This document shows positions 29,741-40,100 of a DNA stretch of 64,000 nucleotides, one piece after another. Origin of the DNA: Pseudomonas sp. L5B5 (lineage in GTDB: Bacteria > Pseudomonadota > Gammaproteobacteria > Pseudomonadales > Pseudomonadaceae); contig NZ_CP084742.1 in NCBI RefSeq assembly GCF_020520285.1, positions 4,588,001 through 4,652,000 on the forward strand. The letters are read 5' to 3'. Position numbers and translations under genes: made by a program. Every line of letters starts with the position of its first letter. The stretch's first letter is position 1. The notes under the pieces were generated by a model. That model was not told where the DNA came from. It saw only the letters and a list, made by a program, of their open reading frames with translations, and did not search any database.

Positions 29741-30535
29741 ATGAGCAACGTTCGTAGTGACAAGCCTTTCGTCCTGGCCGGTCGGACGTACCAGTCGCGT
29801 TTGCTGGTAGGTACCGGCAAATACCGCGACATGGAAGAAACCCGCCTGGCCATCGAAGCTTCGGGTGCCGAGATCGTGACCGTCGCCGTGCGCCGGACCA
29901 ACATTGGCCAGAACCCGGGCGAACCGAACCTGCTGGATATCCTGCCGCCGGATCGCTACACCATCCTGCCCAACACCGCCGGTTGCTACGACGCGGTGGA
30001 AGCCGTGCGCACCTGCCGCCTGGCCCGCGAGCTGCTCGATGGTCACAACCTGGTGAAGCTGGAAGTCCTGGCCGACCAGAAGACCCTGTTCCCCAACGTG
30101 CTGGAAACCCTCAAGGCTGCCGAAGTGCTGGTCAAGGAAGGTTTCGACGTGATGGTCTACACCAGCGACGACCCGATCATCGCTCGCCAGCTGGCGGAAA
30201 TGGGTTGCATCGCGGTCATGCCGCTGGCCGGCCTGATCGGCACCGGGCTGGGGATCTGCAATCCCTACAACCTGCAGATCATCCTTGAAGAAGCCAAGGT
30301 CCCGGTGCTGGTGGATGCCGGTGTCGGTACCGCCTCCGACGCCACCATCGCCATGGAACTGGGCTGTGAAGCGGTGCTGATGAACTCGGCCATCGCCCAT
30401 GCACAGCAGCCGGTAATGATGGCCGAAGCCATGAAACACGCAATTGTCGCGGGCCGCCTGGCGTACCTCGCCGGTCGCATGCCGAAGAAACTCTATGCCA
30501 GCGCCTCTTCGCCGCTGGATGGTCTGATCAAGTAA
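29741..30535 (+). CDS. thiG: Thiazole synthase ThiG
   Basis: 264 residues. A TIM-barrel enzyme joining ThiS-thiocarboxylate, dehydroglycine and 1-deoxy-D-xylulose 5-phosphate into thiazole phosphate. Seen in the sequence: [12 protein letters not shown], the Schiff-base Lys in LVKLEVLAD and the phosphate-binding [31 protein letters not shown]. The ATG at 29741 follows an AGAGGA ribosome site; the upstream in-frame codons are non-conserved. TrmB begins 9 bases after its stop, suggesting one transcript. Confidence 0.97.
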
Positions 30536-30544
30536 GAGCCATTG

Positions 30545-31270
30545 ATGACTGAATCAAACGACACGCCAATCCAGCCGGACGCCGGCGACGAGCGCCAACA
30601 CCGCCGCATCAAGAGTTTCGTGATGCGCGCCGGACGCATGACCGAAGGCCAGCAGCGCGGCCTGGACCAGGGAGCACCATTGTATGTGCTGCCCCTGGCC
30701 GATGCTCCGGTGGATTACGACCAGGTGTTCGGCCGTTCGGCGCCGCGCTCCCTGGAAATCGGCTTCGGCATGGGCCATTCGCTGCTGGAAATGGCGGCGG
30801 CGGCCCCGGAGCAGGATTTCATCGGCGTGGAGGTTCATCGTCCAGGTGTCGGCGCGCTGCTCAATGGCGTGCTGACCCAGGGGCTGACCAACCTGCGGGT
30901 CTATGATTGCGACGCCATCGAGGTGCTCAACCGCTGTATCGCCGACAACAGCCTGGATCGCCTGATGCTGTTTTTCCCCGATCCATGGCACAAGAGCCGC
31001 CATCACAAGCGTCGTATCGTCCAGGCGTCTTTCGCTGAACTGGTGCGCAGCAAGCTCAAGGTCGGCGGCGTTCTGCACATGGCTACCGACTGGGAGCCTT
31101 ATGCCGAATACATGCTGGAAGTGATGAACGTCGCCCCTGGCTATCGCAACCTGGCCGAAGACGGCAAGTGCGTACCGCGCCCCGCCGAACGTCCGATCAC
31201 CAAGTTCGAGCGTCGCGGCGAGCGCCTGGGCCACGGTGTGTGGGACCTGAAGTTCGAAAAGCTGGATTGA
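30545..31270 (+). CDS. trmB: tRNA (guanine-46-N7)-methyltransferase
   Basis: 241 residues. The motifs [23 protein letters not shown] (SAM binding), [21 protein letters not shown] (catalytic/tRNA-binding) and [18 protein letters not shown] at the C-terminus are those of TrmB. It makes m7G46 in the variable loop of tRNA. The ATG at 30545 is preferred to the TTG three bases before. Confidence 0.96.
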   Translation: MTESNDTPIQPDAGDERQHRRIKSFVMRAGRMTEGQQRGLDQGAPLYVLPLADAPVDYDQVFGRSAPRSLEIGFGMGHSLLEMAAAAPEQDFIGVEVHRPGVGALLNGVLTQGLTNLRVYDCDAIEVLNRCIADNSLDRLMLFFPDPWHKSRHHKRRIVQASFAELVRSKLKVGGVLHMATDWEPYAEYMLEVMNVAPGYRNLAEDGKCVPRPAERPITKFERRGERLGHGVWDLKFEKLD

Positions 31271-31276
31271 CCTGCC

Positions 31277-31297
31277 AGCCCCTCTCCCCGAGGGGCT
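31277..31297. terminator. Hairpin between convergent trmB and kptA
   Basis: AGCCCCTC (31277-31284) and GAGGGGCT (31290-31297) form an 8-base perfect stem with a 5-base loop, followed by a second GC hairpin. Likely a terminator for one or both genes, though the T-run is short. Confidence 0.55.
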
Positions 31298-31325
31298 CTT
31301 GCCGGGCCGTGCAAGGGCCCGGTCG

Positions 31326-31874
31326 CTACAGAACGGTGATGAACCCAGCCGGTACCTGGTCGGTCAACCACACACCGTTCTCCGCCTGATAGAACGTGCA
31401 ACCCCGAGCCTGCATGGCCTGGGTGTCGATCTGCAGGATCACCACCTTGCCATAGCGCTGGCCCACGCCCCTGGCAGTCTCTATGTCCTGGGACAGGTGC
31501 ACGTGATGGCGTGAGCCCGGGATCAGCCCTTTCTCATTGATCGAATCCATGAAGCGCGTGGCGGTGCCGTGATAGAGCACGGCAGGTGGTTGGCGTTCTT
31601 CCAGCTGCAGCTGCACTGCCTTGCTGGAGTGCCCCTGGACAGCGCGGATGCGTTGGCCTTCAGTGGACAGGGCGAAGCGCTTCTTGTCGTTGTCCCGGAC
31701 CACCTGTTCGATCAGTTCCCGGGTCAGTTGCCGGCCTTCAGTGGCTGCGCCGGCGATCAGCGCGTCGATATCGGCCCAGCCTTCGCTGTCCAGTGTCAGG
31801 CCGATGGCCTGGGGTTCGTGGCGCAGCACGTAGCTGAGGAACTTGCTGGTGTCTTCGAGGGTTTTCTTGTTCAT
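31326..31874 (-). CDS. kptA: RNA 2'-phosphotransferase (Tpt1/KptA)
   Basis: 182 residues. The conserved Arg/His blocks of Tpt1/KptA are present: SKFLSYVLRHEPQAIGL near the N-terminus, RIRAVQGHSS, LYHGTATRFMDSINEKGLIPGSRHHVHLS and a final VWLTDQVPAGFI. In yeast this enzyme uses NAD to remove the 2'-phosphate left by tRNA splicing; bacterial homologues are active in vitro but have no known splicing substrate. MNKKTLEDTSKFLS sets the start. DUF3392 gene lies 44 bases upstream on the same strand. Confidence 0.93.
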   Translation of the reverse strand: MNKKTLEDTSKFLSYVLRHEPQAIGLTLDSEGWADIDALIAGAATEGRQLTRELIEQVVRDNDKKRFALSTEGQRIRAVQGHSSKAVQLQLEERQPPAVLYHGTATRFMDSINEKGLIPGSRHHVHLSQDIETARGVGQRYGKVVILQIDTQAMQARGCTFYQAENGVWLTDQVPAGFITVL

Positions 31875-31918
31875 GTCATCCTTGATAACGGCAGCCGAGG
31901 GCTCGCGGCGTCGGCAGT

Positions 31919-32242
31919 TCAGCGTCGGTCCGCGACCACGCCGATCAGCACCAGTACCACCAGCAGCACCGGCGCCAGGCTGTAGTTGTTGAACTGGCTC
32001 AGGCCCCGCACGATCCATGGCGTGGCATAGATCAGCGCCAGGCCGCTGCCGATCATGCACAGCAGGGCCATCAGGGGGACGCGCAGGGCGCCGGCGATAC
32101 CGCCCAGGCGTTGTTCGACCCAGCCCTTGATGTCGGCGCCGAACAGCACCAGCAGGCAGCCCACCAGTGCCAGGGAGATTTCCGAAAGGTTGCTGCGACT
32201 CCAGCGGGACACGGTGGCAAGCAGATCGAGTACCAGATCCAT
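31919..32242 (-). CDS. DUF3392-family small membrane protein
   Basis: 107 residues with three hydrophobic helices (ISLALVGCLLVLFGADIKGWVEQ, VPLMALLCMIGSGLALIYA, LAPVLLVVLVLIGVVADRR). This pattern is that of the gammaproteobacterial DUF3392 proteins, whose function is unknown. It lies between hemW (9 bases downstream of hemW's stop) and kptA and is probably co-transcribed with both. Confidence 0.8.
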   Translation of the reverse strand: MDLVLDLLATVSRWSRSNLSEISLALVGCLLVLFGADIKGWVEQRLGGIAGALRVPLMALLCMIGSGLALIYATPWIVRGLSQFNNYSLAPVLLVVLVLIGVVADRR

Positions 32243-32251
32243 GTAGTTTCC

Positions 32252-33454
32252 TTAGATCAGAAAGTATTGCAGCAGGTCATTGAGGAACAGTTGCCCGCGG
32301 GCGGTGGCCGCCAGGCGTGACGGTTCGACCTGCAACAAGCCGCTTTGTTCGGCCTGGCGCCGGCCTTCGGCAAGGCTGGCCAGGTCCAGGCCGGTGCGCT
32401 GGGCGAACAGCACGGCATCCACGCCATCGGTCAGGCGCAGAGCGTTCATCAGGAACTCGAACGGCAGCTCTTCGTTGCCCAGGGCCTTCTCGCCGGCCTT
32501 GAACGGTTTGGCCGGGTTCAGGTAGTCCTTGGGCAAGCGGGTCTTCCAGGTGCGCAGGATGCGCCCGTCCGGATGGCTGAGCTTGCCATGGGCCCCAGCA
32601 CCGATACCGATGAAGTCGCCAAAGCTCCAGTAGTTCAGGTTATGCCGCGCCGCACGACCGGGTTGGGCGTAGGCCGAGACTTCGTACTGGGCATAACCGT
32701 GCTCCGCCAGCAGCGCCTGGCCGGCCTCCTGGATATCCCACAGGATGTCGTCTTCGGGCAGCGTCGGCGGTTGATTCCAGAACACTGTGTTGGGTTCCAG
32801 GGTCAGCTGGTACCAGGACAGGTGGGTCGGGCCCATGGCGATGGCCTGGCGCAGGTCGCCCAGGGCATCGTCCAGGGACTGGTCAGGCAGGCCGTGCATC
32901 AGGTCCAGGTTGAAGTTGTCGAATCCTGCCTGGCGCGCCATGTCGGCGGCCCGCACGGCTTCGGCGCCGCTGTGGATGCGGCCCAGGGCCTGAAGCTTCT
33001 GTTCCTGGAAGCTCTGGATGCCGATGGACAGGCGATTGATCCCCAGGGCGCGGTAGGCCGTGAACTTTTCCTGCTCGAAGGTCCCCGGATTGGCTTCCAG
33101 GGTGATCTCGATGTCGCTGGCGAACGGGATCCGCTGCTGCACGCCGGCCAGCAATCGGCCCAGGGCTGCGGCGCTGAACAGGCTCGGGGTGCCGCCACCG
33201 AAGAAGATCGAGCTCAATTCCCGGCCATGGGCCGCGGGCAGGTCCTGGTCGAGATCGGCCAGCAAGGCGTCGATGTACTCCTCTTCCGGCAGCGTCGGGC
33301 TGGCGGCGTGGGAGTTGAAGTCGCAATACGGGCATTTGCGTACACACCACGGGATGTGGATGTACAGCGCCAGGGGCGGCAACTGGGGGAGCGCCGTCCG
33401 GGGCGTATGCGCGCCGCCGAGAATCAGCGGCGACGCGGAGGGCTCATGACTCAT
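32252..33454 (-). CDS. hemW: Radical-SAM heme chaperone HemW
   Basis: 400 residues. [22 protein letters not shown] carries the CxxxCxxC radical-SAM cluster in the HemW form (extra Cys), [11 protein letters not shown] and [13 protein letters not shown] follow, and the C-terminal HemN_C-like part is intact. HemW is a heme-transfer chaperone, often mis-annotated as coproporphyrinogen oxidase. The chosen ATG (33454) makes a 4-base ATGA overlap with rdgB; its N-terminal extension before the barrel is about 27 residues. Confidence 0.93.
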   Translation of the reverse strand: MSHEPSASPLILGGAHTPRTALPQLPPLALYIHIPWCVRKCPYCDFNSHAASPTLPEEEYIDALLADLDQDLPAAHGRELSSIFFGGGTPSLFSAAALGRLLAGVQQRIPFASDIEITLEANPGTFEQEKFTAYRALGINRLSIGIQSFQEQKLQALGRIHSGAEAVRAADMARQAGFDNFNLDLMHGLPDQSLDDALGDLRQAIAMGPTHLSWYQLTLEPNTVFWNQPPTLPEDDILWDIQEAGQALLAEHGYAQYEVSAYAQPGRAARHNLNYWSFGDFIGIGAGAHGKLSHPDGRILRTWKTRLPKDYLNPAKPFKAGEKALGNEELPFEFLMNALRLTDGVDAVLFAQRTGLDLASLAEGRRQAEQSGLLQVEPSRLAATARGQLFLNDLLQYFLI

Positions 33455-34047
33455 TTCAGGCCCAGGCGTTGCCGCAGTATGGCCATGGCGCGGGCGCGGT
33501 GGCTGAGCTGGTTCTTCTCCTCGGGGCCCAGCTCGGCGCTGGAGCAGTTGCGCTCCGGCACCCAGAACAGCGGGTCGTAGCCGAAGCCGTGCTCGCCGCT
33601 GGCGGCGGTGAGGATGCGCCCATGCCACTGGCCTTCGCAGAGGATTGGCAGGGGATCGTCGGCGTGTCGCACCAGGGCCAGGACGCAGACGAACTGCGCG
33701 CCGCGCTCGGCTTGCGGGACATCCTTGAGGGCTTCGAGCAGCTTGGCGTTGTTCGCCGCGTCGCCCTGGCCGTCGGCATAGCGGGCCGAGTAGATGCCCG
33801 GCGCGCCGCCGAGGAAATCCACCGCCAGGCCGGAGTCGTCCGCCAGTGCCGGCAAGCCGGAAATGCGTGCGGCATTACGCGCCTTGAGGATGGCGTTTTC
33901 GACGAACGACAGGCCGGTTTCTTCCGGCTCGACTCTGCTGAATTCGCCGATCGAGCGCAGTTGCACCGAGGCGCCGAGCATGGCCTGGAGTTCTTTGAGT
34001 TTGCCGGCGTTGTGGCTGGCCAATACGAGTTGCGTGAGATTCATCAT
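33451..34047 (-). CDS. rdgB: XTP/dITP pyrophosphatase (RdgB/HAM1)
   Basis: 198 residues. [18 protein letters not shown] is the substrate-binding N-terminus, [24 protein letters not shown] contains the catalytic Asp and [10 protein letters not shown] completes the Ham1 signature. It hydrolyses non-canonical purine triphosphates to prevent their incorporation. ATGA overlaps on both sides (DUF4426 upstream, hemW downstream) show tight coupling. Confidence 0.96.
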   Translation of the reverse strand: MMNLTQLVLASHNAGKLKELQAMLGASVQLRSIGEFSRVEPEETGLSFVENAILKARNAARISGLPALADDSGLAVDFLGGAPGIYSARYADGQGDAANNAKLLEALKDVPQAERGAQFVCVLALVRHADDPLPILCEGQWHGRILTAASGEHGFGYDPLFWVPERNCSSAELGPEEKNQLSHRARAMAILRQRLGLK

Positions 34048-34478
34048 TCGCCCGGGAATAGCTCTTGGTTGAAGCTGAAGCTGTTGGTATCACCGCCAGT
34101 CTGCACATTGATGGTGAAGGTACGGTTTTCCTGTTGCTCCACCGGGAACTGGGCGATGTAGTAGATCGCGCCCTGTTCGGTGATCTGGCGGAACTTCAGC
34201 GGGAAGCTCTTGCTGGTCAGGTCCTTGACCGTACCGCTGACCTGGCCGACCAACGGTTTGCCGTCCTTGATCAGCGAAACGTTGATCACGCCCTGGTTCT
34301 TGCTGCGAATCAGCTCTGCCGCCCTGGCGATGTCCGGTTGCAGGTAGGTGGAGTTGAAGGTGTTGTAGTGCACGGTGATGTCGCCGAACACTTCCTGGCG
34401 TTCGCCCTTGATCGGGTCTGCCGCCAGCGCCGAGAGGCTCAGGCAGGCAGACAGTAGAAATGCAACCAGACGTCCCAT
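34044..34478 (-). CDS. DUF4426-family periplasmic protein
   Basis: 144 residues with a signal peptide ending in [13 protein letters not shown] (cleavage near residue 20). The mature part is beta-rich ([45 protein letters not shown]). Function unknown; the conserved position between metW and rdgB is typical of Pseudomonas. Ends with a 4-base overlap with rdgB. Confidence 0.85.
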   Translation of the reverse strand: MGRLVAFLLSACLSLSALAADPIKGERQEVFGDITVHYNTFNSTYLQPDIARAAELIRSKNQGVINVSLIKDGKPLVGQVSGTVKDLTSKSFPLKFRQITEQGAIYYIAQFPVEQQENRTFTINVQTGGDTNSFSFNQELFPGE

Positions 34479-34504
34479 GATCGTTCTCCTAGATGCAGCG
34501 TGGG

Positions 34505-35125
34505 TTATACCGCGACCTTGTGGTCCTGCAGGCCGGGACTGCTGAGGCGGTAGATGCCGATCTCTCCCAACAGATTAGGCCATAGCTTACTGGCCCACCC
34601 GTGGCGGTGTTGTTGATCGACCGCAAGGCGGTTGATCACCTGGGCCTGGCGTTCGCGGCACAACGCCTCGAAATCCTCGAAGGTGCAGAAGTGGATGTTC
34701 GGCGTGTTGTACCAGGTGTACGGCATGAACTCCGATACCGGCATCCGGCCCTTGCTGGCCAGGTACCAGCGGCAGCGCCAGTGGCCGAAGTTGGGGAAGG
34801 TGATGATGCACTGGCGCCCGACGCGCAGCATTTCATCCAGCAGCTTGTCGGGGTAGTGCACGGCCTGCAGGGCCTGGGTCATGACCACGACATCGAAGCT
34901 GTTGCTGGCGAAGTTGCCCAGGCCCTTGTCCAGGTCTTGCTCGATCACGTTGATGCCCTTGCCCACGCATTCGGCGATGTTGTCGGCATCGTTTTCCAGG
35001 CCGTAGCCGGTGACTTGCTTGTTCTCTTGCAGCCAGCTCAGCAGTTCGCCGTTGCCGCAGCCCAGGTCGAGGACGCGGCTGCCGGCGGGGATCCATTCCT
35101 GGATGATTTCCAGATCGGCTCTCAT
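34505..35125 (-). CDS. metW: Methionine biosynthesis protein MetW
   Basis: 206 residues. A class I methyltransferase fold with SRVLDLGCGNGELLSWLQ and VIEQDLDKGLGNFASNSFDVVVMTQALQAV. MetW is required together with MetX for homoserine acylation in pseudomonads and related bacteria; it is thought to activate MetX. It follows metX by 7 bases. Confidence 0.95.
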   Translation of the reverse strand: MRADLEIIQEWIPAGSRVLDLGCGNGELLSWLQENKQVTGYGLENDADNIAECVGKGINVIEQDLDKGLGNFASNSFDVVVMTQALQAVHYPDKLLDEMLRVGRQCIITFPNFGHWRCRWYLASKGRMPVSEFMPYTWYNTPNIHFCTFEDFEALCRERQAQVINRLAVDQQHRHGWASKLWPNLLGEIGIYRLSSPGLQDHKVAV

Positions 35126-35132
35126 CGTGTCC

Positions 35133-36272
35133 TCACAGCGTGATGCGGTTCATGTAGTGACCAAATGCCTGCAGGTAGCGCGGGATCGGGATCAGGAAGG
35201 CGTCGTGGCCCTGCGGTGCGTCGATCTCCAGGTAGCAGACGTCCTTGCGGGCGGCCATCAGCGCATCCACCAATTCTCGCGAGCGGGCCGGGGAGAAGCG
35301 CCAGTCGGTGGTGAAGGACATCACGCAGAACCTGGCCGTGGCGCCAGCGAAGGTCCTGGCCAGGTCGTCGTCGAAGTTGGCGGCCGGGTCGAAGTAGTCC
35401 AGGGCCTTGGTCATCAGCAGGTAGGTGTTGGCGTCGAAGCGTCCGGAGAACTCCTCGCCCTGGTAGCGCAGGTAGCTTTCCACCTGGAATTCCACGTTGT
35501 GGAAGTCGTAGTTGAGTTTCTCGCTCTTGAGGCCGCGGCCGAATTTCTCGCCCATGGAGTCGTCGGACAGGTAGGTGATGTGCCCCACCATGCGCGCCAG
35601 CATCAACCCGCGCTTGGGGATCACGCCCTGTTCCTGGAACGAGCCGCCGTGGAATTCCGGGTCGGTGAGGATGGCCTGGCGCGCCACTTCGTTGAAGGCG
35701 ATGTTCTGTGCCGACAGCTTGGGCGCCGAGGCGATGGCCAGGCAATGGCGAACCCGGTCCGGGTAGGTGATGGTCCACTGCAGGGCCTGCATGCCCCCCA
35801 GGCTGCCGCCGATTACCGCTGCCCACTGGCCAATGCCCAGGCGGTCGGCCAGGCGGGCCTGGCTGTGCACCCAGTCTTCCACGGTGAGTACCGGGAAGTC
35901 GGCGCCGAAGGGCCTGCCGGTGTCCGGGTTGAGGCTGCTGGGGCCGGTAGAGCCGTTGCACCCGCCGAGGTTGTTGAGGCTGACCACGAAGAACCTGCTG
36001 GTATCGATCGGCTTGCCGGGGCCGATGCAGCTGTCCCACCAACCGGGCTTGCGGTCGTCGGGGCTGTGGTAGCCGGCGGCATGATGATGGCCCGACAGGG
36101 CGTGGCAGATCAGCACCGCGTTGCTGGCGCTGGCGTTGAGCTGGCCGTAGGTTTCGTAGATCAGGTCGTAGGCCGGCAGCGAGCGACCGCAGGCCAGGGC
36201 CAGGGGTTCGCTGAAGTGCGCAACTTGAGGTGTGACCAGACCAACGGAATCGGCGGGAAAGGCAGTTGGCAT
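35133..36272 (-). CDS. metX: Homoserine O-acyltransferase MetX
   Basis: 379 residues. Alpha/beta-hydrolase fold with [15 protein letters not shown] (oxyanion region), the nucleophile elbow [12 protein letters not shown] and the late [11 protein letters not shown] block carrying the catalytic His. In Pseudomonas, MetX enzymes use succinyl-CoA, making O-succinylhomoserine for direct sulfhydrylation; this donor is assigned by family knowledge. [13 protein letters not shown] is the family start, so the ATG 15 bases further upstream is not used. Confidence 0.95.
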   Translation of the reverse strand: MPTAFPADSVGLVTPQVAHFSEPLALACGRSLPAYDLIYETYGQLNASASNAVLICHALSGHHHAAGYHSPDDRKPGWWDSCIGPGKPIDTSRFFVVSLNNLGGCNGSTGPSSLNPDTGRPFGADFPVLTVEDWVHSQARLADRLGIGQWAAVIGGSLGGMQALQWTITYPDRVRHCLAIASAPKLSAQNIAFNEVARQAILTDPEFHGGSFQEQGVIPKRGLMLARMVGHITYLSDDSMGEKFGRGLKSEKLNYDFHNVEFQVESYLRYQGEEFSGRFDANTYLLMTKALDYFDPAANFDDDLARTFAGATARFCVMSFTTDWRFSPARSRELVDALMAARKDVCYLEIDAPQGHDAFLIPIPRYLQAFGHYMNRITL

Positions 36273-36301
36273 CGACCCTGCTCTCATTCAAATGAGGCGT
36301 A

Positions 36302-36330
36302 AGTCTAAAGACCGCTGTGTCCAGCGGCAA
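36302..36330 (-). promoter_or_regulatory. Candidate sigma-70 promoter of metXW
   Basis: On the minus strand TTGCCG (36325-36330) and TAGACT (36302-36307) are spaced by 17 bases and end 29 bases before the metX start. Confidence 0.5.
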
Positions 36331-36378
36331 GCAAAGCCCGGGCCTGTATTTCGTTGCTGGAAATGGCCTGTCGACGAA

Positions 36379-36672
36379 TCAGGCCGGGCGCGCCAGGCCC
36401 GGCAGCTCGGGGAGTTTCTTCGGCGCTAGCAGGCGCACCCGTTTCTGCCGGTTCAGCTCGCCACTGACCAGGCTGACGTGGCTCTTGGGGATGCCGAAGG
36501 CCTTGGCCAGGAACGCCATCAGGTGCGCATTGGCCTTGCCTTCGACGGGCGGGGCAGTGAGGCGGATCTTCAGCCGGTCGCCGTGCAGGCCAGCGAACTC
36601 GTCGCTGCTGGCCTTGGGTTGCAGGTGGCAATCGAGCAACAGGTCGTCACCGTCCCAGCGAAAGTAGCTCAT
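36379..36672 (-). CDS. DUF167-family protein (YggU-like)
   Basis: 97 residues. The conserved core is [17 protein letters not shown] and [46 protein letters not shown], typical of YggU/DUF167. Function unknown. Its start overlaps the stop of the upstream YggT gene by one base, part of a proC-yggT-yggU unit. Confidence 0.92.
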   Translation of the reverse strand: MSYFRWDGDDLLLDCHLQPKASSDEFAGLHGDRLKIRLTAPPVEGKANAHLMAFLAKAFGIPKSHVSLVSGELNRQKRVRLLAPKKLPELPGLARPA

Positions 36673-37259
36673 CAGATCAGCCCGAACAGCTCGCGGGGCA
36701 TGAAGGTGTAGAGCGCCAGGCGTGGAATCAGCCCTTGCTGCAGTAGCTGGATCACGATGAATGCCAGGATCGGCGAGATATCCAGGCCGCCCAGGTTGGG
36801 CACGACGCGGCGGAACGGCGCCAGTAGCGGCTCGCTCAGCTGGTAGGCCAGTTCGGCGCCGGGGCTCTGGCTGCCGGGCGCGACCCAGGACAGGATCACG
36901 CTGATGATCATGGCGAAGAACCAGATCTTGAGGAACAGCGCGAAGAGGCCGATCGGCGCCCAGAGCAACAGGCCCAGTACGTTGAAGGGGATGTAGCTGA
37001 GGGTCAGGATGATGGCGAACAGGACCATCTGCACGATCAGCGCCAGCACCAGCGAGGACATGTCCAGGCCGAACATGCTGGGGATGACCCGACGCAATGG
37101 CTTGAGCAGCGGTTGGGTGGCGCGCACGATGAACTGGCAGATGGGGTTGTAGAAGTTGGCCCGCACCGCTTGCAGCATGAAGCGCAGCAGGACTACCAGC
37201 AGGTAGAGGCTGCCCAGGGTCTGGATCACAAAAATGGCAGCGTCGTTGAGTCCGAACAT
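36672..37259 (-). CDS. YggT-family membrane protein
   Basis: 195 residues with two YGGT repeats, each with two membrane helices and a central [11 protein letters not shown] or [11 protein letters not shown] motif (about residues 50 and 145). The family is linked with membrane protein targeting or osmotic protection in some bacteria, but the molecular role is open. It lies between proC and yggU in the conserved yggS-proC-yggT-yggU order. Confidence 0.93.
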   Translation of the reverse strand: MFGLNDAAIFVIQTLGSLYLLVVLLRFMLQAVRANFYNPICQFIVRATQPLLKPLRRVIPSMFGLDMSSLVLALIVQMVLFAIILTLSYIPFNVLGLLLWAPIGLFALFLKIWFFAMIISVILSWVAPGSQSPGAELAYQLSEPLLAPFRRVVPNLGGLDISPILAFIVIQLLQQGLIPRLALYTFMPRELFGLI

Positions 37260-37283
37260 TGTCGATTCCTTTGTAGGGGCGAA

Positions 37284-38102
37284 TTAGCGGCCGAGTTGTT
37301 CGGCCATTTCTGCCGAACGGTGCGCGGCGGCACCCAGAGCTTTTTCCACCAGGGCCTCGAAACCGTCGGCCTGGAACGACTTGATCGCCGCCTCCGTGGT
37401 GCCGGCCGGCGAGGTTACGCGGCGGCGCAGTTCGGCGGCGTCCACGTCGCTGGAGACCGCCATGTGGGCGGCGCCCAGGGCGGTTTGCAAGGTCAGCTGG
37501 GCAGCGGTTTCCCGTGGCAGGCCGAGTTTTTCGCCAGCGGCGGTCATGGCTTCGATCAGCAGGAAGAAATAGGCGGGCCCGCTACCGGAAACGGCGGTCA
37601 CCGCATCCAGTTGCTGCTCCTGCTCCAGCCACAGGGCCGTGCCCACGGCAGACAGCAGCTCTTCGGCCTGGCGACGCTGCTCGGTGCTCACCCGGGAAGT
37701 GGCGTACAGGCCGCTGACGCCCTGGCGCAGCAGGGCAGGCGTGTTGGGCATGCAGCGTACGATCGGCTGCTCGCCCAGCCAGTTGCCCATGCTCGAGCAG
37801 GTGATGCCGGCAGCGATGGAGACCACCAGCTGGTGGGGCTGCAGGCTTGGACGCAGGGCCTCGCACACGGCCTTCATGGCCTGCGGCTTGACCGCCAGGA
37901 CGATCACGTCGACGCCGGCGATGGCCTCGGCGTTATCGGCGAAGACCTGGATGCCGTGCTCGGCGGCGACCTTGGCCCGGGTCTGCTCGCCCGGGTCGCT
38001 GGCGCGGATCTGCGAAGCCTCGAGGCCCTTGGCCCGCAGGCCGCCGATGAGACTGGCCGCCATGTTGCCGGCACCGATAAAAGCGATACGAGTCGTGTTC
38101 AT
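37284..38102 (-). CDS. proC: Pyrroline-5-carboxylate reductase
   Basis: 272 residues. The N-terminal Rossmann motif is [16 protein letters not shown], and the C-terminal dimer domain has [18 protein letters not shown] and [12 protein letters not shown], the P5CR signature. It makes proline from pyrroline-5-carboxylate using NAD(P)H. 34 bases downstream of yggS. Confidence 0.97.
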   Translation of the reverse strand: MNTTRIAFIGAGNMAASLIGGLRAKGLEASQIRASDPGEQTRAKVAAEHGIQVFADNAEAIAGVDVIVLAVKPQAMKAVCEALRPSLQPHQLVVSIAAGITCSSMGNWLGEQPIVRCMPNTPALLRQGVSGLYATSRVSTEQRRQAEELLSAVGTALWLEQEQQLDAVTAVSGSGPAYFFLLIEAMTAAGEKLGLPRETAAQLTLQTALGAAHMAVSSDVDAAELRRRVTSPAGTTEAAIKSFQADGFEALVEKALGAAAHRSAEMAEQLGR

Positions 38103-38136
38103 GACAGGTCCTTATCAGGGGTCAGGGCCAGTCCTT

Positions 38137-38835
38137 TCAGGACTGGCTGTAGTCGCGGGCGCCAAACAGGGCGGTACCGATCCGCACCCAGGTGGCGCCT
38201 TGGGCGATGGCCGCTTCGAGATCGTGGCTCATGCCCATGGAAAGAGTGTCCACGGGCAGCCCCAGGCTGCCGCGCAGGTCGTTGTTCAGGGTCTGTACCG
38301 CGGCAAAGGCGGCGTGCTGGGCAGCGAGATCCTCGGTGGGTTCGGGAATCGCCATCAATCCGCGCAGGCGCAGGCGTGGCAAGGCGCTGATGGCGCGGGC
38401 CAGGGCCGGCAGATCGGCCGCGGTGCAGCCGGACTTGCTGGCCTCGCCACTGACATTGACCTGGATGCAGATGTTCAGCGGGCCCAGTTCGGCCGGGCGC
38501 TGCTCGGACAGGCGTTGTGCGATTTTCAGGCGGTCCACGGAATGCACCCAGTCAAAGTGCTCGGCGATGGCGCGAGTCTTGTTCGACTGAATGGGGCCGA
38601 TGAAGTGCCAACTCAAGGGCAGATCGATCAGCTCCTGCTGCTTGCCCAGGGCTTCTTGCAGATAGTTCTCGCCGAAATCGCACAGGCCGGCAGCGTGGGC
38701 CTCGCGCAGGGCGGCGGCAGGCTTGGTCTTGCTCACGGCCAGCAGCCGGACGCTGTCCGGGGCACGCTGTGCGGCCTGGCTGGCGCTGCGGATGCGTTCG
38801 GCTACCTGGGCGATGTTGTCTGCTATCGTGGACAT
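38137..38835 (-). CDS. YggS/PLPBP-family pyridoxal-phosphate homeostasis protein
   Basis: 232 residues, a single PLP-binding barrel. The PLP lysine is in LLAVSKTKPAAAL (about residue 37); FGENYLQEALGKQ, WHFIGPIQSNKTR and the phosphate-binding SMGMSHDLEAAIAQGATWVRIGTALFG follow. The family buffers and delivers PLP and affects amino-acid pools. The start is the conserved MSTIADNIAQV. First gene of the yggS-proC-yggT-yggU group and divergent from pilT. Confidence 0.94.
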   Translation of the reverse strand: MSTIADNIAQVAERIRSASQAAQRAPDSVRLLAVSKTKPAAALREAHAAGLCDFGENYLQEALGKQQELIDLPLSWHFIGPIQSNKTRAIAEHFDWVHSVDRLKIAQRLSEQRPAELGPLNICIQVNVSGEASKSGCTAADLPALARAISALPRLRLRGLMAIPEPTEDLAAQHAAFAAVQTLNNDLRGSLGLPVDTLSMGMSHDLEAAIAQGATWVRIGTALFGARDYSQS

Positions 38836-39028
38836 TCGATTCCGTCTCAAAAGTATCTGCGGTGGGCGCCTGAGAGCCTGGCCGCCACCTGCCGCGTAAT
38901 CCACCAGCCCCTGCCTGTCGATCGGCCCGTGCGTTGCTTCCGGGCCGTGCCGGACATTGTCCTGCACCAGCCTGCGGGCACGCAGGGGGGCTGAAGCTCG
39001 CGGCATTCTACTGGAATTGGGGGGCACT

Positions 39029-40063
39029 ATGGACATCACCGAACTGCTGCGATTGAGCGTCTCGCGAGGCGCTTCCGATCTGCACCTGTCCGCCGGGCTG
39101 GCGCCGCTGTTGCGCATCGATGGCGATATCTGCCCGCTGCAGGGGCCGATACTGGATGCGCAGCAAGTGCTGGTACTGATCCACAGTCTGATGAACGAGA
39201 CGCAGCGTGCGACCTTCGCCACCCAGCGGGACCTGGACTTCGCCCATGAACTGCCGGGGGTGGCGAGGTTTCGGGTCAATGCCTTCCAGCATGCCCGGGG
39301 CGCCGGAGCGGTGCTGCGGTTGATCCCTTCGCGGGTGCAGGGCCTGGATGAGTTGGGCCTGGGGGCGGTGTTCCGGCAGGTCAGCGAGCTGCCTCGGGGG
39401 CTGGTACTGGTGACCGGACCCACCGGCAGCGGCAAGTCCACCACCCTGGCGGCGATGATCGATCACCTGAACCGGACCCGTCATCAACACATCCTTACCC
39501 TGGAGGACCCCATCGAGTTCATTCACCCACCGCAAGCTTGCCTGGTGCACCAGCGTGAGGTGCCACGCGACAGCCACAGTTTTGCCACGGCCCTGCGCGC
39601 GGCACTGCGTGAGGACCCCGATGTGATCCTGCTGGGTGAGCTGCGTGACCTGGAGACCATTCGCCTGGCGCTGACCGCCGCGGAAACCGGGCACCTGGTG
39701 TTCGCCACCCTGCACACCTCGTCGGCGGCCAAGACCATCGACCGGCTGGTGGATGTGTTTCCGGGAGAAGAAAAGGCCCTGGTGCGCTCGATGCTGGCCG
39801 AATCGCTGCAGGCGGTGATTGCCCAGGTGCTGCTCAAGCGAGTGGGCGGCGGGCGAGTGGCGGCACATGAAATCATGCTGGGCACGGCGGCGATCCGCAA
39901 TCTGATCCGCGAGGACAAGGTGGCGCAGATGTATTCGGCAATCCAGACCGGTGGTGCTCAGGGTATGCAGACCCTGGACATGAGCCTGAAAGCGTTGCTG
40001 GGGCGGGGGGTGATCAGTCGCGAGCAGGCGCGGGAGAAGGCGCGGATGCCGGAAAGTCTTTGA
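39029..40063 (+). CDS. pilT: Type IV pilus retraction ATPase PilT
   Basis: 344 residues, the standard PilT length. Walker A GPTGSGKSTTLAAM, Walker B-type VILLGELRDLETIRLALTAAETGHLVFATLHTSSAAKTIDR with His box, and the C-terminal AIRNLIREDKVAQMYSAIQTG motif needed for retraction are all intact. It depolymerises pilin for twitching. The N-terminal 100 residues differ clearly from P. aeruginosa PilT as I remember it. The usual downstream partner pilU is absent: a convergent NlpC/P60 gene follows directly. Confidence 0.93.
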   Translation: MDITELLRLSVSRGASDLHLSAGLAPLLRIDGDICPLQGPILDAQQVLVLIHSLMNETQRATFATQRDLDFAHELPGVARFRVNAFQHARGAGAVLRLIPSRVQGLDELGLGAVFRQVSELPRGLVLVTGPTGSGKSTTLAAMIDHLNRTRHQHILTLEDPIEFIHPPQACLVHQREVPRDSHSFATALRAALREDPDVILLGELRDLETIRLALTAAETGHLVFATLHTSSAAKTIDRLVDVFPGEEKALVRSMLAESLQAVIAQVLLKRVGGGRVAAHEIMLGTAAIRNLIREDKVAQMYSAIQTGGAQGMQTLDMSLKALLGRGVISREQAREKARMPESL

Positions 40064-40076
40064 AGGGAAGTGCGTT

Positions 40077-40100
40077 CGCCGCCTGGTTGAGCAGGCGGCG
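40077..40100. terminator. Hairpin between convergent pilT and NlpC/P60 gene
   Basis: CGCCGCCTG (40077-40085) and CAGGCGGCG (40092-40100) form a perfect 9-base stem with a 6-base loop, lying between the two stop codons. The T-run is lacking. Confidence 0.5.
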
